Source of the DNA: Balanoglossus misakiensis
Lineage: Eukaryota; Hemichordata
DNA: 64,000 nt
Assembly (NCBI GenBank): GCA_040954595.2
Contig: CM082580.2
Span: forward strand, 11,656,001-11,720,000
Direction of reading: 5' to 3'
The notes beneath the pieces were generated by a model that was not told the origin of the DNA, made no database searches, and saw nothing but the letters and a program-made list of their open reading frames with translations. Below are positions 11,901-23,802 of the stretch, piece by piece. The position numbers and the translations under genes were made by a program. The stretch's first letter is position 1. Every line of letters starts with the position of its first letter.

Positions 11901-12244
11901 TAAAAATCTTTGGGCATTTTCTGCCTCTCCAACGCAAATTCTTCACGGATGGAAGTTCGCGGACACGGGACAGGATGAAAAGTGGTTTCTTTCCACTGAT
12001 TTTTCGCGGAACTTTGATGATTCATATTCAATAGAAGTTGCAATAGAATTAGCAAATCAGTAGAATTTTCTCGAACATTTAGGGCAATTAATCCAAGTTG
12101 ACATAGATGATGCACGTCGTCGGGGGATCACACACTGAACGAACCGTGCCATCAAATTAGATCATACATGCGCGATCATTGTTTTTAGCATGGAAGTAGA
12201 AAAAACACCGTGATTTGCTTAGAAATAACGATTTTACTTACCAT
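5914..12244 (-). CDS. DNMT3: DNMT3-family protein: PWWP, ADD and altered methyltransferase domain
   Basis: Exons on minus: 12242-12244, 11185-11331, 10692-10799, 10296-10536, 9938-10000, 9280-9359, 8988-9035, 8620-8739, 8167-8371, 7907-8049, 7488-7584, 7150-7295, 6716-6807, 6372-6459, 5914-6009; 558 residues, open throughout. PWWP motif at 20-23 with WFGD at 42-45. The ADD domain (about 188-300) has a CxxC...CxxC finger (190-193, 210-213) and a PHD-like finger (CSIC at 233-236). The methyltransferase region retains PCN (Cys402) and ENV (Glu449) and ends [17 protein letters not shown]. De novo DNA methylation is the family role; PWWP reads methylated H3K36 and ADD reads unmodified H3K4. Oddities: motif I reads YEDVATG instead of FDGIATG, GDVR is GSIR, RSW is QIW, and about 52 residues of the target-recognition region are not found between 6010 and 6716. 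The intron 7585-7906 begins GC. Catalytic activity is uncertain; family membership is not. Confidence 0.9.
7029..7122 (-). mobile_element. 94-bp inverted-repeat (MITE-like) element, copy in DNMT3 intron
   Basis: The ends are imperfect inverted repeats (TTAATCCTTTCCACC on the left, GGTAAAAGGGTTAA on the right). The body matches the reverse complement of the copy at 23709-23802, including TTTCCCTGTA, GAAAACAAT and a GG(A)CC-A-ACCAT block. Equal length and shared ends mark a small non-autonomous element. No coding capacity. Confidence 0.65.
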
Positions 12245-13963
12245 TTCCTCGCCTCAACTAATTCTCTCACCAACTAAAAGAATCAAAAGAAAGCAACTCT
12301 GCTTTGAGACCCTCTAGCGTACCATCTAACTTTTAGCGCCCTTAGGTCACAAATATCTCTGGGAGGGGGGATGACTTGCAAACAAACAAAAAACTTCCGT
12401 TTTCGTTTCTATAATCCCATGATGCCTTCATCACTTGTATTTAAAAATGACCCCTTCTCCAATTTAAAGATTTTTGGAAGATTCTATTGGGAACGCGAAT
12501 AGACTGAGAACACTGAGGTACATCCTTGGAATGCAAATACCCTCCGTTCATATAAAACGTATGCGCCCTTTTCACGATGAAGACCTGGGATGAAGGGATG
12601 GCATAATCGGAATGACCGATTTTAACGAGAAATGTTTCCTGGTAGTCTGGGCTAGGAAATAATAAAAATTCGAAGCGCCAAAGATTGGTCAGATTCTATC
12701 CTTTTTTATTCCTGTGCGATGAGAGTACTCATGAAAGAGCATACACTGCCCTCATGTGACGATTCAACACTTCTGTTCTGGGTTTCAGAATGTAAGTTAA
12801 TTGAGACACAAATCGTAACCTTTGAAGGACACTTTTAGCAGAAATATGTGGAGTGACTGTGCAGAAACTTCGGGCTATTTTTGGACTGTTTTTGTTTTGC
12901 GCGTGTAAACAAACACTTCTCGTTCTACCTTCCGTCAACATTTTGTAAGGGTTTTATTAGAGTAGTTTTCAAACCGAATCTCTACAAGTCTGATATTGCA
13001 AAGATCGCGTGGAAAATTAATTTAACTAGACCTATATATTATCCCAGCATAGCACATATACAGATTTTTTATCAACCAAACTTTCTAAGAGTAAGTGCGG
13101 ATGTACTTTTCCAATTGTATGGGGTTTCCCAACATCACTGAAATGTGTTGTAATGTGCAATAAAGTTACTATCTTAGCTGTACCTCCCGCCATGCTCCTA
13201 CGAAAGAGAACAACCAAGAAAAGTCGTTGAGACGCCAAAGTATATAGTCTTAGGCCTAATCTCCGGGTTTTCGCGTTAAAATAAAAACCCAAGGTTAATT
13301 CTGATCCACGAACCTTTTCATTACAGAACTAAATTTAATGTTCTATTGATTACAAACTTTAAAACATATATGTAAATCAACATCACTGACATTGTATATA
13401 CCTTCTGAATTTTTGAAAAGTCATACATGTATGATGTAGTTTTGAAATTCATCAGAAGCTTGGAATATACATTATTCGAAACATATTGATTACTAGGAAA
13501 CTCTTTGCAATCCTGTATTTATTTGAGTTGAACTTTGTGTAGGGACTTGTTACCTCTGCTGTGTTCTTTTACCTTTTGATGAATTCATAATGACGACATT
13601 GCATTGAAAGACACTTATTGTATAGTACTCTCGTACTGGTTTTCCCACGGCGCATACTAATGAAACACAGTGCACACACAGTATGGACATATGGACAGGG
13701 TTTCTTTGGAAACTGCAAAAGTTACAGGGGGACTAGAATCGAAAGTGTCGATTTTCTAGTTATGTATTTCCCAACGTTGCCGTAATAAGTCACACTGCCG
13801 CCAGACGGGGCCGAGCCGAACGGATATTAGTGAGTGCGCCACTATGGGGTCGGTGCAGAGCGAAATGAAACACCCACGGGAAAGTGGAATAGCCCTGACA
13901 CTCTCGCTATCCGCGCGTCCGCGCTCTATCCCACTGTACGCGTACGCGCAGAAGAAGATCAAA
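12245..13963. promoter_or_regulatory. Head-to-head intergenic region, DNMT3 / PLXDC
   Basis: 1.7 kb lies between two divergent start codons. It must hold the PLXDC 5' UTR and promoter, and probably the DNMT3 5' UTR and promoter. It contains no exon I can support. The stretch nearest PLXDC (about 13790-13960) is visibly richer in CG dinucleotides than its surroundings, as expected of a promoter. Confidence 0.5.
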
Positions 13964-13970
13964 ATGGCGG
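13961..13970 (+). promoter_or_regulatory. AAAATGGCGG start context (YY1/TISU-like) at PLXDC ATG
   Basis: The chosen start codon sits inside AAAATGGCGG, close to the YY1-binding / TISU initiator core (AAGATGGCGGC). If functional it would imply a very short 5' UTR. Resemblance only. Confidence 0.3.
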
Positions 13971-16900
13971 TGAAACACTGTGACAGTTTCCAATTGGTAC
14001 TGATTTTAGCCGTTATTGCGACAGTTTTCGGTCTTTCAAACAAACAGCAAGGTACGTGACACACAACCTGTCGATTTCACGTCGACAGGGGGGCCAGATT
14101 TCCTTCGAAATTGAAGAAAGTCCGGGTTTAAGCTGGTGATCGCAGCGCCTGGTACGGATTAAGTTTCCGTCTGTATATAGATAGGTGTGACATGCACATG
14201 CCTCACCTTTTATTACCTTGTTGACGTTGTATTGTTTTATAACTTACACATTATCTGTGCCATTTGCAAATCATCCACCATATCCGCATGATTCACCATG
14301 ACGAAGAGGAAGTCACCCACACACAAATCGTCATTGGACTTTCCCATACTTAACAGGTGGTGGTCTACATAAACACCGGCACAAAAACGGTACAATTTAC
14401 TGCTTGGAATGGTAGTAGGCTAAATATTGCGCATTACATAAGGCGCGCCTGTCAACAATAAATACATTCAAGACTTCGATGAGAGTAGCTGGGAGTGTCA
14501 ATTTCTATTATTAAAAAAAATGAAATATTTATATAGATATCAGTACGAAGACACATTCAAATACCAAGCTGAAATGATACATGATATATACTAGTTCACT
14601 GCTGTGATGGACTTGCAATGTATACATTTCTAATGATGGAATATTCTGTTGAGGTTATTGCGCTGTACAACATTTGTTTTTAATATTAACCTTTTTTCAC
14701 ATACATATAATCAGTTAATAATTAATCAGAGCTGATTGTTGGTATGGGCAGTGTGTAATAAAAAACAATCAAACCATAAAACATTTATTTGGTTAGGGTT
14801 GTGTGGAATGTCTGTAACCTTGGATTATTTTTTGTTCAATTCTGTCTGACAGTTGCTTAATTTTGGACTATCTACGCTTACGTATACAGCCAGCCTACAC
14901 ATGAAATATTGTTATACCTGAAGAAAAAAAGCCATTCTCACACTTTAACAATAGTTGCTTGGCAACCAAAACATTGGGAATGGAGGAAGAGGAAGTCAGA
15001 AGTCACAACATCAGCTCTTGGACACAACAGATCCCAATGAGTGACTAAATATTTCTTTTGGTCATTTCCGTTGATTTTCCAGATCTCGAGGGAGAATACA
15101 GCTTTCTGACCTCAGGCAAGCAAGACAAGACGCTGAAGACGATAGTCGATGTTGATTTTGACATTGAGAAAGATCATCGGCCGAAAAGATTCAAACGTGG
15201 AGCGGATGATGAAGTGCCACCAACACCGGATGAACTTTTTGAATTTCTGGTATGGTATAGCTGATAACTAACATTAACAATAGGGCATTTTTGCATAAAA
15301 GAAAATAGAGCAGACACTGTGTAGAATGGATGCCCCAAAGTCCAGTCTCCATCTAGGCATTAGGTGCCATATTCTCTGTTGATTATACCGATTAACATGG
15401 TTCGTACTATATATAAATTGCCATTACATGTACTGGTAGGTCATGACAAACTAGACCATGACGTGGTTATTTGATATATCCTTCTTCATGTGTACATTTT
15501 TATCCACATGTTTTCCTATTATACCAGGACCATCACAAATACTACACATCAAAGTTCCTGTCAAGTGCTGATGATCTGTGGGTTGACTTAGACCAAAGGG
15601 GTTCTGAGCATGGTAAATTATCTGACAGGCATCTAACAGCAGTGGTAAGTATGTGTTCTCAACAGATATGTTCCCTGGTTTCCCTATTTTTTTTTTTTTT
15701 TTTTATCAGTGGGTTTATCACAGCTTTCTGAATGAACAAATGCTATCATCATGCCTAAAATATGCAAGCTGGATTATTCTATTCACAACCAGTACTTTCA
15801 AAGCTGACAGATATAGTCTCACCAAACATGGCTTAAAATCTTGAGGCTCCGAGCTCAATCCCTGCAAAGCCACATATGTGAGTGTGGCTGTATAAGATTT
15901 CTTGGTAAGCTCATTATAGGCATCCTTCACTGTCATCCATAGAAGTCATTACGTCGTGGCAGTCAGGATGAGACTTCAGACCACAGTCATTATTATTTTG
16001 TATGTCTGATCAATACAAGCAGTCTGAATACATATACATGTATGTGCTTCCAAATGACAAAAGAACATGTATGGAAATTTAATTTATGAAAGCAGAACAA
16101 TGGGATGGGTCTGTTTCTGACAGCTGGGATGTACATGGCTGTATTGAAAGTTATAAAATGCAAAAAACAGGTTGATTGTTTTTGTTGTTGATGGCAAATT
16201 GAAATAATCAGGCAAGATTATATCTTTATGATAAATCACCAAGCCATAATGCCACTTATACGTGATGACACATTAAAATGGGAAAATGATGATTGCGTTT
16301 CAATTACTTAGGATTGTTTGTGAGAGCCATTAAACTGGTGAGATTTTTTTTTCTTGTTCAAAATACTCCCTAGGGAGCCTTGAGCAGACAGTATAATAAA
16401 GTAGAAACAAAATTTCTGATCAGGCAATTTGCCTATTTGCCATTATTCTCTATGGAGGAGTCCAAGCCTGTCTCAACTTGCTCTAGTGTCATGTTATATA
16501 TGTCAAATGAAAATGATAAATTGTTAGAGCCCTGAGGTTGATAATATGATAAATTACCTCTTCTGTGTGCGGGTACTGGACATGGCAACCAAGCCTGAAA
16601 GTCAAAAACACAGTAAATTTATCCATTTTCTAAATTCAAAATCACTTTCAGTGTGCAAATATCTCCGTAATTTAATTGTGGATCACTTATGGATGTTTGA
16701 ATATTGCAAGAGACAGAATGTAGTAATGGTTCATTAGACATGTGGATATTAACACATCACTGCACAAACTGCAGGTATAGTAAAAGAAATCCAGCCAAAC
16801 CTTGTTGTCTTGATTCTACAGAGTGAAGTTGCAATAGTCTCTGTGAAACAATCATTACCACTTCTGTCTGTTTTGATATCAACTTTTAATCAGAAAATAG

Positions 16901-19900
16901 ATGTAGCATGAATGAAATGTTCAACTTCCAATCATTACAGCTGAACAAGGCGTCTTAATGAAGCTGTTAAATCAGATGATTTAATTAATTGGCGAGAATT
17001 GATTCCTCAGTCACAAGCAGATTACAAATCAATAGCGTGGTGGCATACAAAATAATTGTGCTTTCATTTTTCACAGTGGAACTGTATCCATTGGCAGTGC
17101 TTGTGATAATTGAATGGAAAACCTGACTGCATATGATTAAACCCAGGGATATGCGCTACAATGTGATGGTAGTGTTTTGGCCATGACACACAGAGAGTGT
17201 TACTGACCTGTTAGAGAAAGAGACCAATTTACTTGCATAGGCAGCATCTAGAGCATGCAAAGCCCGATGTTTTCCACTACAGTAACCTTGCAGAATGCAC
17301 TCTGGGCTATACACGCACCCAATTAACTCTACAAGAGTTTTATCAGCAGGATCAAAATTCAGCCATGCCAGTGCAAACAACACCAGAAATTCACAGTTTA
17401 GTGATGATCGACTGCCTAACCATGAACAGAAATATAACCTTGACACAATAATATGACAGAGATTATCTATTATTTTCTGCAACAAAGAAAATTTTCCAGC
17501 ACCAGGAAAATGATAGTATTTCAGTGCCTTTTTTTTCAGCTGAAATGTACAAAATTGAAGGGTCAGTTTCATCGTCATGACCAAATAAGGATGCACATAA
17601 ATTTTGTTTTCTGGATAAATTTTGATGTTCTACAGAATAGTTTATTTCCTTTTTTGTCCATAGTGTTGACGATTTCTTAGATTTTTAAGAGGATGGATTT
17701 TGTGGAAAATCTTTATACTGCAGAAATTAGCATGCTTCATTTTTCTTGGCTTGGCTACCGCTCTGCTCTTAGTTGCCATGGAAACCAGTCGTAGGCATGT
17801 TTCAAGGAGATAGCAGTCAATTTTTAAATAGCAATAGAATTGAGGAGAGGAATCCTTGTGGCATTTGATACTTTTGCGTCACTGAAGCGTAATACACAGA
17901 CTGTGCAGACCCAGACGATGATTTACGCTGATGCAGTCACTGATTGTTACTATGGGAGTTGATATTACAGATGAGATGGTGGCCAGCACCCCTGGGTTTT
18001 GCAAGAATTGCTGTGTTGACATACTGAAATGCGACTTGACACTTCAAGACTAATATATTCACAGTGAACTGTCTTCAGATGGGAAGTAAAAATCTTCCCT
18101 TCTATTGTAGAGCCTTCCATTAGGGTTGTTATGAGGATGGAGTTTCAGATTCAGTTAAAATATTCATACAATGTTCCGTAATTATCGGAAGATTTTTTTT
18201 TTTTTTAGATGGCATGCGATTTTGAACAATGATGAGTGCACGATCTTTATAAATTCTGCATTGTCCGCCTTATCTATAAAAGTCTCCAAGTTTTTCTGTG
18301 ACTGAAATATTTATGTTATAAAATATTAATGTTACAGTAAAGTCAAAAGCAAATATGTGAAGTTTAATTTTATTGTGTTGTTTGAAATTGATATTCTCAT
18401 ATTGATAGTTAACCCTGCGAACCCTGACCCCCTCGTGACCTGTGATGTCATTTAAAAGATTTCATTTTAGTTGGGTTCAACTTCAGAGAGTTGAACTCAT
18501 ATCTGCTTAAAAATGAACTTCAAATCCATAGTCAGTAGACAGGCAAGTCAGCCTAGTGTAGGTGCGGTTTATTAAAGTGTGACGTTTCACTACGTGAAGG
18601 TGTATTTCATGTGAAAACATCTGGTCCACACATTTTCACCCAGGTATTCAAACCCAGAATTAATCAAAATCCATGTTTGTTCAGTTCAAATTGCTTTCTT
18701 GGTTCAGTTTTATGAGATTTTATTTTTTTCAATGGATAAATTATTCGTACTTCAGGAAAATTTTCTCCAAATTATTAAACTTTTATGATCAGAGATATGA
18801 GCTGCTCTTGATTTTGTGCAGGAGCAATGTACAAAACAAGCTTTTTGATCAGTTTTTACCCCCAGGTCATAATCTTGATTTATGTGTGTTTACGCAAGGT
18901 GTAACCCTTATGGCTTTTGTGGTGAGCTATATTGAAGTCTTACGGCATTGTTGGAAAATGTATATGGATAAGGCTTGGTTTTGATATACAGAAGGTCTTA
19001 AAATTATTCTGCAGGAGAGGACGAATAAAGAAAGCAAGTTAATGAAAAAGAGACACACATACATGTACATGTATTCTTTATATGCATACAAAGTCTATTT
19101 CATGTTTCTTTTATTTTCTTTTAATAATATATTAATCATACTCACCACATTGTTGTCAAATGTTAAGGTCATTCATGACATTCTAATTTTATATTTCTTT
19201 CACAGTCAAGAGATCTGTCTTTTACATTCCCGTTTTATGGACACAATTTGACATCAGTTGTCATGGCAACAGGAGGTAAGTGTAGGCTTGTAAGAGCTTT
19301 TGTTATACAAGTTGTTCTGTTAACATAGCAAGTTTTTTTCAACGAAATCCAATTAGTGGGGAGATTATTTAACCCTGGTTATGCGTCTATAGAATAGAAA
19401 TTGGTGAAAGAACCCGTAGAACAAATCTGCATGTACATGTATTCTAAACTGTTTGGTGGACAAAGTGAGATTTCCATTAAAGAAAACTGAATAACTTCTC
19501 AATAAATGAAATTTAACCTGTTGAAATAAATTTCATTTACAGAGTTCCTATGTTTGAAGTCTCACAGAAATTGTTAGCTGTAATTTTAGTTTTATTCTTT
19601 CATACAGGATCATATTATTCATGTTTATAGATTTCCACAGAAGGACTCGTATCATCATAACTTTTAATGGCTTGTGATAATATTGATAGCTGACAGATTT
19701 TATGTTCTGTCCTTAGGCAGCGTACGCAGCAAGCAACAACATTTTATTTCTTCTTCTTTTTCCACACAGGATTTTTGTACATGGGATCGTTCATGCATAA
19801 ATGGCTGACTGCGACACAGTACGTAGCACCGTTGATGGGAAACTTCAATCCAAGCGTTAATGACTCGTCCACGATCAGATTCCTCGATACAGGTTTGTGG

Positions 19901-22900
19901 GAGCACTCATATGCCATAAAACACTTTCTGTGCGATGTGATGGTAACTATTAAAAATTATATAGTGGCAGATAGTTGCCCATAAACGGAATCTATAACAG
20001 TCATAAAGTTGCTTTTCAAAACTACTAAATTATACAAAGAAATGTATCTCACAGTTTTCATACAGCACATCCTTATTTCGTAAATTCAAAATTTTCATGT
20101 GTTGTGAAATAATAAAAAGGTATCAGTTTCTTCCAAATTAAACACAATTTTAACCAGCAGATTGAATATTCTTGTTACAGGATCAAGTTTCACATGTGAA
20201 TGGAATAAAGTTCAACTTGATGACCAAACAGAAGGTAATTAGCATATTGAGGTTCATTTTGTTTGCATCAGTTTCTTGTACCAATGAGATTAGTGATGTT
20301 CTACAGATGTTGTCAGAAAAAAAGTTCTGTCACGGACATTCACACCAAACACTTGTGTACATGACATGACAGAATAAACCCAAATGACATGATAGCAAAC
20401 ATGCCACACGAGCAGCATTTGCATTCAAGTTCTCTATTTAATACATACTGCAATCACAAAAGGTCAGCAGATCTGCAGGCTTGCAGAACAAGATCAATAT
20501 TTAACTTATCCTTCCTGCGATATTGATATGTTGTTATTCCAACATAGGAGATGTTGTTCAGTGTTCATTACCAGTATTATGGATGTGTAGACCTACTAAG
20601 GCCTTCACAAAAACAATCTGATGTGTACTTAAAAACAAGTTTTTGCTTTCCCCAATCTGCTCTTTTCCAGTGGGTACCTTCACCTTTCAAGTCACACTGA
20701 AGAAAAATGGGAAAATAATTATGGCATACAGAGATGTAAGTGAAAAGATAAAATTAACCCCTGTTTCCGAATTAAAAGAAATGTCTGATCAAATATTTTT
20801 AATTCATTTTATCCATCATCCAGTTGGCCAATTAAGTCTGTTTACGGGATGAGCCGCCGCCCACTCACGGGTATAAGAGAGTGACGCAATGAGAAGTGTA
20901 GTGGTCAAGGATGGCAGGTCTCACACATAGTCTTGCTGTCACCATGGGAACATGTAACCATGGTTACTGCATCACCCTGCCTTCCTTGTTACGTGCATGA
21001 ATACACAATTCAGAGTCATTTGACAATGTCAGTCTGTTTCTGTCTCCTAGGTGCCGATTCCTGTCAGTCAAATTCGAACCAGAGCACATCCTGTCAAAGT
21101 TGGACTAGCTGATGCATTTTATGTGGATGAAAAACTCTATGGAAGTGAGTACATGCCTACATGTGTGTTGTATCCATGCCATGTTTCTGCTTTATTTGAG
21201 AAATGTAAGCTGACACCAAAACAGACTTTGCTGTTATGGATAGTTGTTCAATGAGCATGGTTTCAGTGAAAAGCAGTAAGCACAGATGCAATAAAATTTT
21301 ATGATCTCATTTGGAGACCTTATTTCATCTCTCGACTTTCTTTTGCAGATTATTACAGACGCACCATTTATGAGTATCATGACGTGGCTTTGAACAAGAC
21401 TCTGGTATCGCCAAGGTCAGCTTTCGTACTTGAACCTCTACCAAGTAAGTAACTTAAGTAAAACCCTAATTTAGGTATGCTCACATTTGATAAGGTCCCC
21501 TAATTCAACCCTTTGATTGGCGAGATCTCCACTTACCATGGAAATTGTAGCTAAATTTTTGCGTAGGTGACCATACGTCAGATAGTGATGTTGATTAAAT
21601 GCTAAATGGGATATGTAATATATTTCAGGTTAATACTCCAGACTTGCCTGTGGTTATTTGCGTTTGAAATAGCTAGTAATCCTTTCCTGCCAACATTAGG
21701 GAAATGCCTGTAGTGAACTTCTTCATATGTCTAAAAAGGGTTAATTAAATTGGTTTTACAAATCCAGTTATCTCAGCCATGTCTTCAGGCGACAGTGGGT
21801 CACATTGGAGACGTCTATGTTTTACATCTGATGAAAGTCTTGAAGTAGTGTCTAGTAATTGAATAAAGGTTTCCATTATCAAGAGAAAAGTCTCAGTGAA
21901 AAAAAATCTCTGAAATAAATACCACTTTGTCTAAAATTGGGCTTTACTCTTTACATTCTACGAATTCTGTCAAGTTAAGTATTTTGCTCTTGACATTTGA
22001 ATTGCCATGGTAACCATTTTACAGGGAGGCACTTACATGTTTCAAGACTCTGTGTTGAAGGAGCTATCACAGTTACAAGGACGCACGCAAAAAAAGATTG
22101 TCCAGAAAAGCATCGCGTAGCTAGGATATTCTAATCGAGATTCAATAGACAGTGTATGTGTACAGAATTCAATATGCTTTTCTTTGTCACACTCCTGGGG
22201 CAAATTGTTAATTTGTTTTCATCATTTTTGGAATGTGTGCCAGTGTGTCTAGTAGCTGAGTCTAGTGCAAAATATGCCATCAGTTCGTTCTGTGGATGCA
22301 GTGTGTGGCATTGTACATGCACTCTGTCGAAGTTGAGAGTGAAGATTGTTATTTACCTGTACCTAAACAGAGCTGTGTTTTAATAAAAATTTAGTAGAAC
22401 AAAATAAATTGAAAACAATCAGATTCTTATAGTAGTAATTTCATCAACATTATATTGGTGGTGATAGGAATCAAATGCAAATGAGGCAGATTTCCCTCCG
22501 TCATTCTTTGAAAATACATAACGAAAAACCTACAGCAATCAATACATGACGCCATTTTGATGGTATCTTGTATTCTCTCTCTTTTCTGGTTGGAAACAGC
22601 TTGTAATCAAATGCGTAGCTGTAATGCCTGTGTGGAAGCTGATATTGGATTCCAGTGCGGCTGGTGCCACAGTGTCACTAAATGCTCCAGTGGCTTTGAC
22701 AGGCATCGACAGGATTGGCTGGAGTCAGGCTGCGATGAGAGAGTAAGTAGCCACTTCTTATTAAAGGGCGACGATCGTCTTATGCGCAAAAGATCTGAAG
22801 ATATACCTAATCAATATTTGACAATCCCTGGTCATTGCTTTTGCAGTGATTTGTTTTTGAAGTAACAAATGAAGAGACGTTTTTTTGTGTTTTACCTTCA

Positions 22901-23609
22901 GCTTGGTGAGGTGAGATGTAATGAAGTACAGCCGGAAAGTAGTAAAAGTAAGTATCATTTTCCCTGTCAGGTCACTGGACTTTGATAAGACAGATGGACC
23001 TATAGACAACCGGGATGATGTTTCAGAGATCCACTGGGACTTCTGGAACTGTAAATTTCTCACTAAGTGTTTTGACTGATACTGATGAACATGTGTTTAT
23101 CTTTTGTGGTCTATAGGTTCTTCAGGTCCAGCCATTGGTGTGGGTGCCATCCTCGCTATTGTCATTCTCATATTAGTGTTAACTGCACTTGGTGGAATTG
23201 TCATCTTTGCTTACATCAATCCAACCTCAAGACCAGGACTCTTCTTAATTTCAGTAAGTGAACAGAACATGCTAGAATTATACTTTTTAGGTCTGTATAT
23301 ATCTGTGTGTCTGTCCACATCAAAAACTTGGAAACCACCGCACATATCGCATTGATATTTTTACTAGAGATGTTGCAATCCTTGGTTAAGACATGGATTG
23401 TAGGTTTTTGTCCTGGTGCGTTTGAAGCTTACAAAGAGTCCAATGTTTTATTTCATTCCCAGTTGCGCTACTGCTGGAAGAAGGATACAAGCACGACTGC
23501 CGCCGACAACTCGGATAAATATGCCGTGACCATGGACCAGGACAACCCGACCATAGAACCAACTGCACCACCTGTGCCCCAGCAGGAAGCAAATGTCTCT
23601 ACTGCATAA
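13964..23609 (+). CDS. PLXDC: Plexin-domain-containing transmembrane protein (PLXDC/TEM7 family)
   Basis: Exons: 13964-14051, 15083-15249, 15528-15644, 19206-19275, 19770-19892, 20181-20234, 20671-20735, 21051-21144, 21349-21444, 22600-22742, 22902-22947, 23117-23253, 23463-23609; 448 residues. In order: a signal peptide (about 1-25); basic sites RPKR and FKR near 62-68; the family's conserved ectodomain (YYTSKFL...DLWVDL, FTFPFYGH, WLTATQYVAPLMGNFNP); a Cys-rich PSI/plexin repeat (about 293-339); a membrane span near 361-387; and a short cytoplasmic tail. Vertebrate PLXDC1/2 are cell-surface receptors reported to bind PEDF and extracellular matrix ligands. The start at 13964 was chosen because it gives a clean signal peptide; an in-frame ATG at 13844 would bury it. 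Whether this is nearer PLXDC1 or PLXDC2 cannot be decided. The 3.5-kb intron 15645-19205 holds nothing I recognise. Confidence 0.93.
15645..19205 (+). other. Large PLXDC intron without recognisable content
   Basis: A 3.5-kb intron between the DLWVDL exon and the FTFPFYGH exon. It contains short poly-T and poly-A runs and chance open frames, the longest being antisense at 17156-17596, but no supported gene or element. Confidence 0.6.
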
Positions 23610-23708
23610 CCTGTTCAACAAGGTGTCACATAGTATACAGTACAGTAATCCTGTCTAAACTGGATACCAGAGGGAATGAGTAAAAAAATTCAGTGATCTG
23701 GAGGCTTT

Positions 23709-23802
23709 TTAGCCCTTTCACCAACATGGTTCTGTCCGAACTCATTGTTTTCTATGGTAAAGTTGGATCTCACTACAGGGAACTGGGGGTGAAAGGGTTA
23801 AA
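23709..23802 (+). mobile_element. 94-bp inverted-repeat (MITE-like) element, reference copy
   Basis: Terminal inverted repeats TTAGCCCTTTCACC (23709-23722) and GGTGAAAGGGTTAA (23789-23802) flank an 66-bp AT-moderate body. Related copies lie at 7029-7122 (reverse orientation), 735-800 (partial) and 29943-29990 (partial, reverse). Confidence 0.7.

Noticed and set aside
13844-13963. Upstream in-frame ATG for PLXDC
   Set aside because: It would place about 40 polar residues before the signal peptide; the ATG at 13964 fits a secreted/membrane protein.
17156-17596. 146-codon antisense open frame in the PLXDC intron
   Set aside because: No recognisable domain, no splice context and ordinary intronic composition; probably chance.
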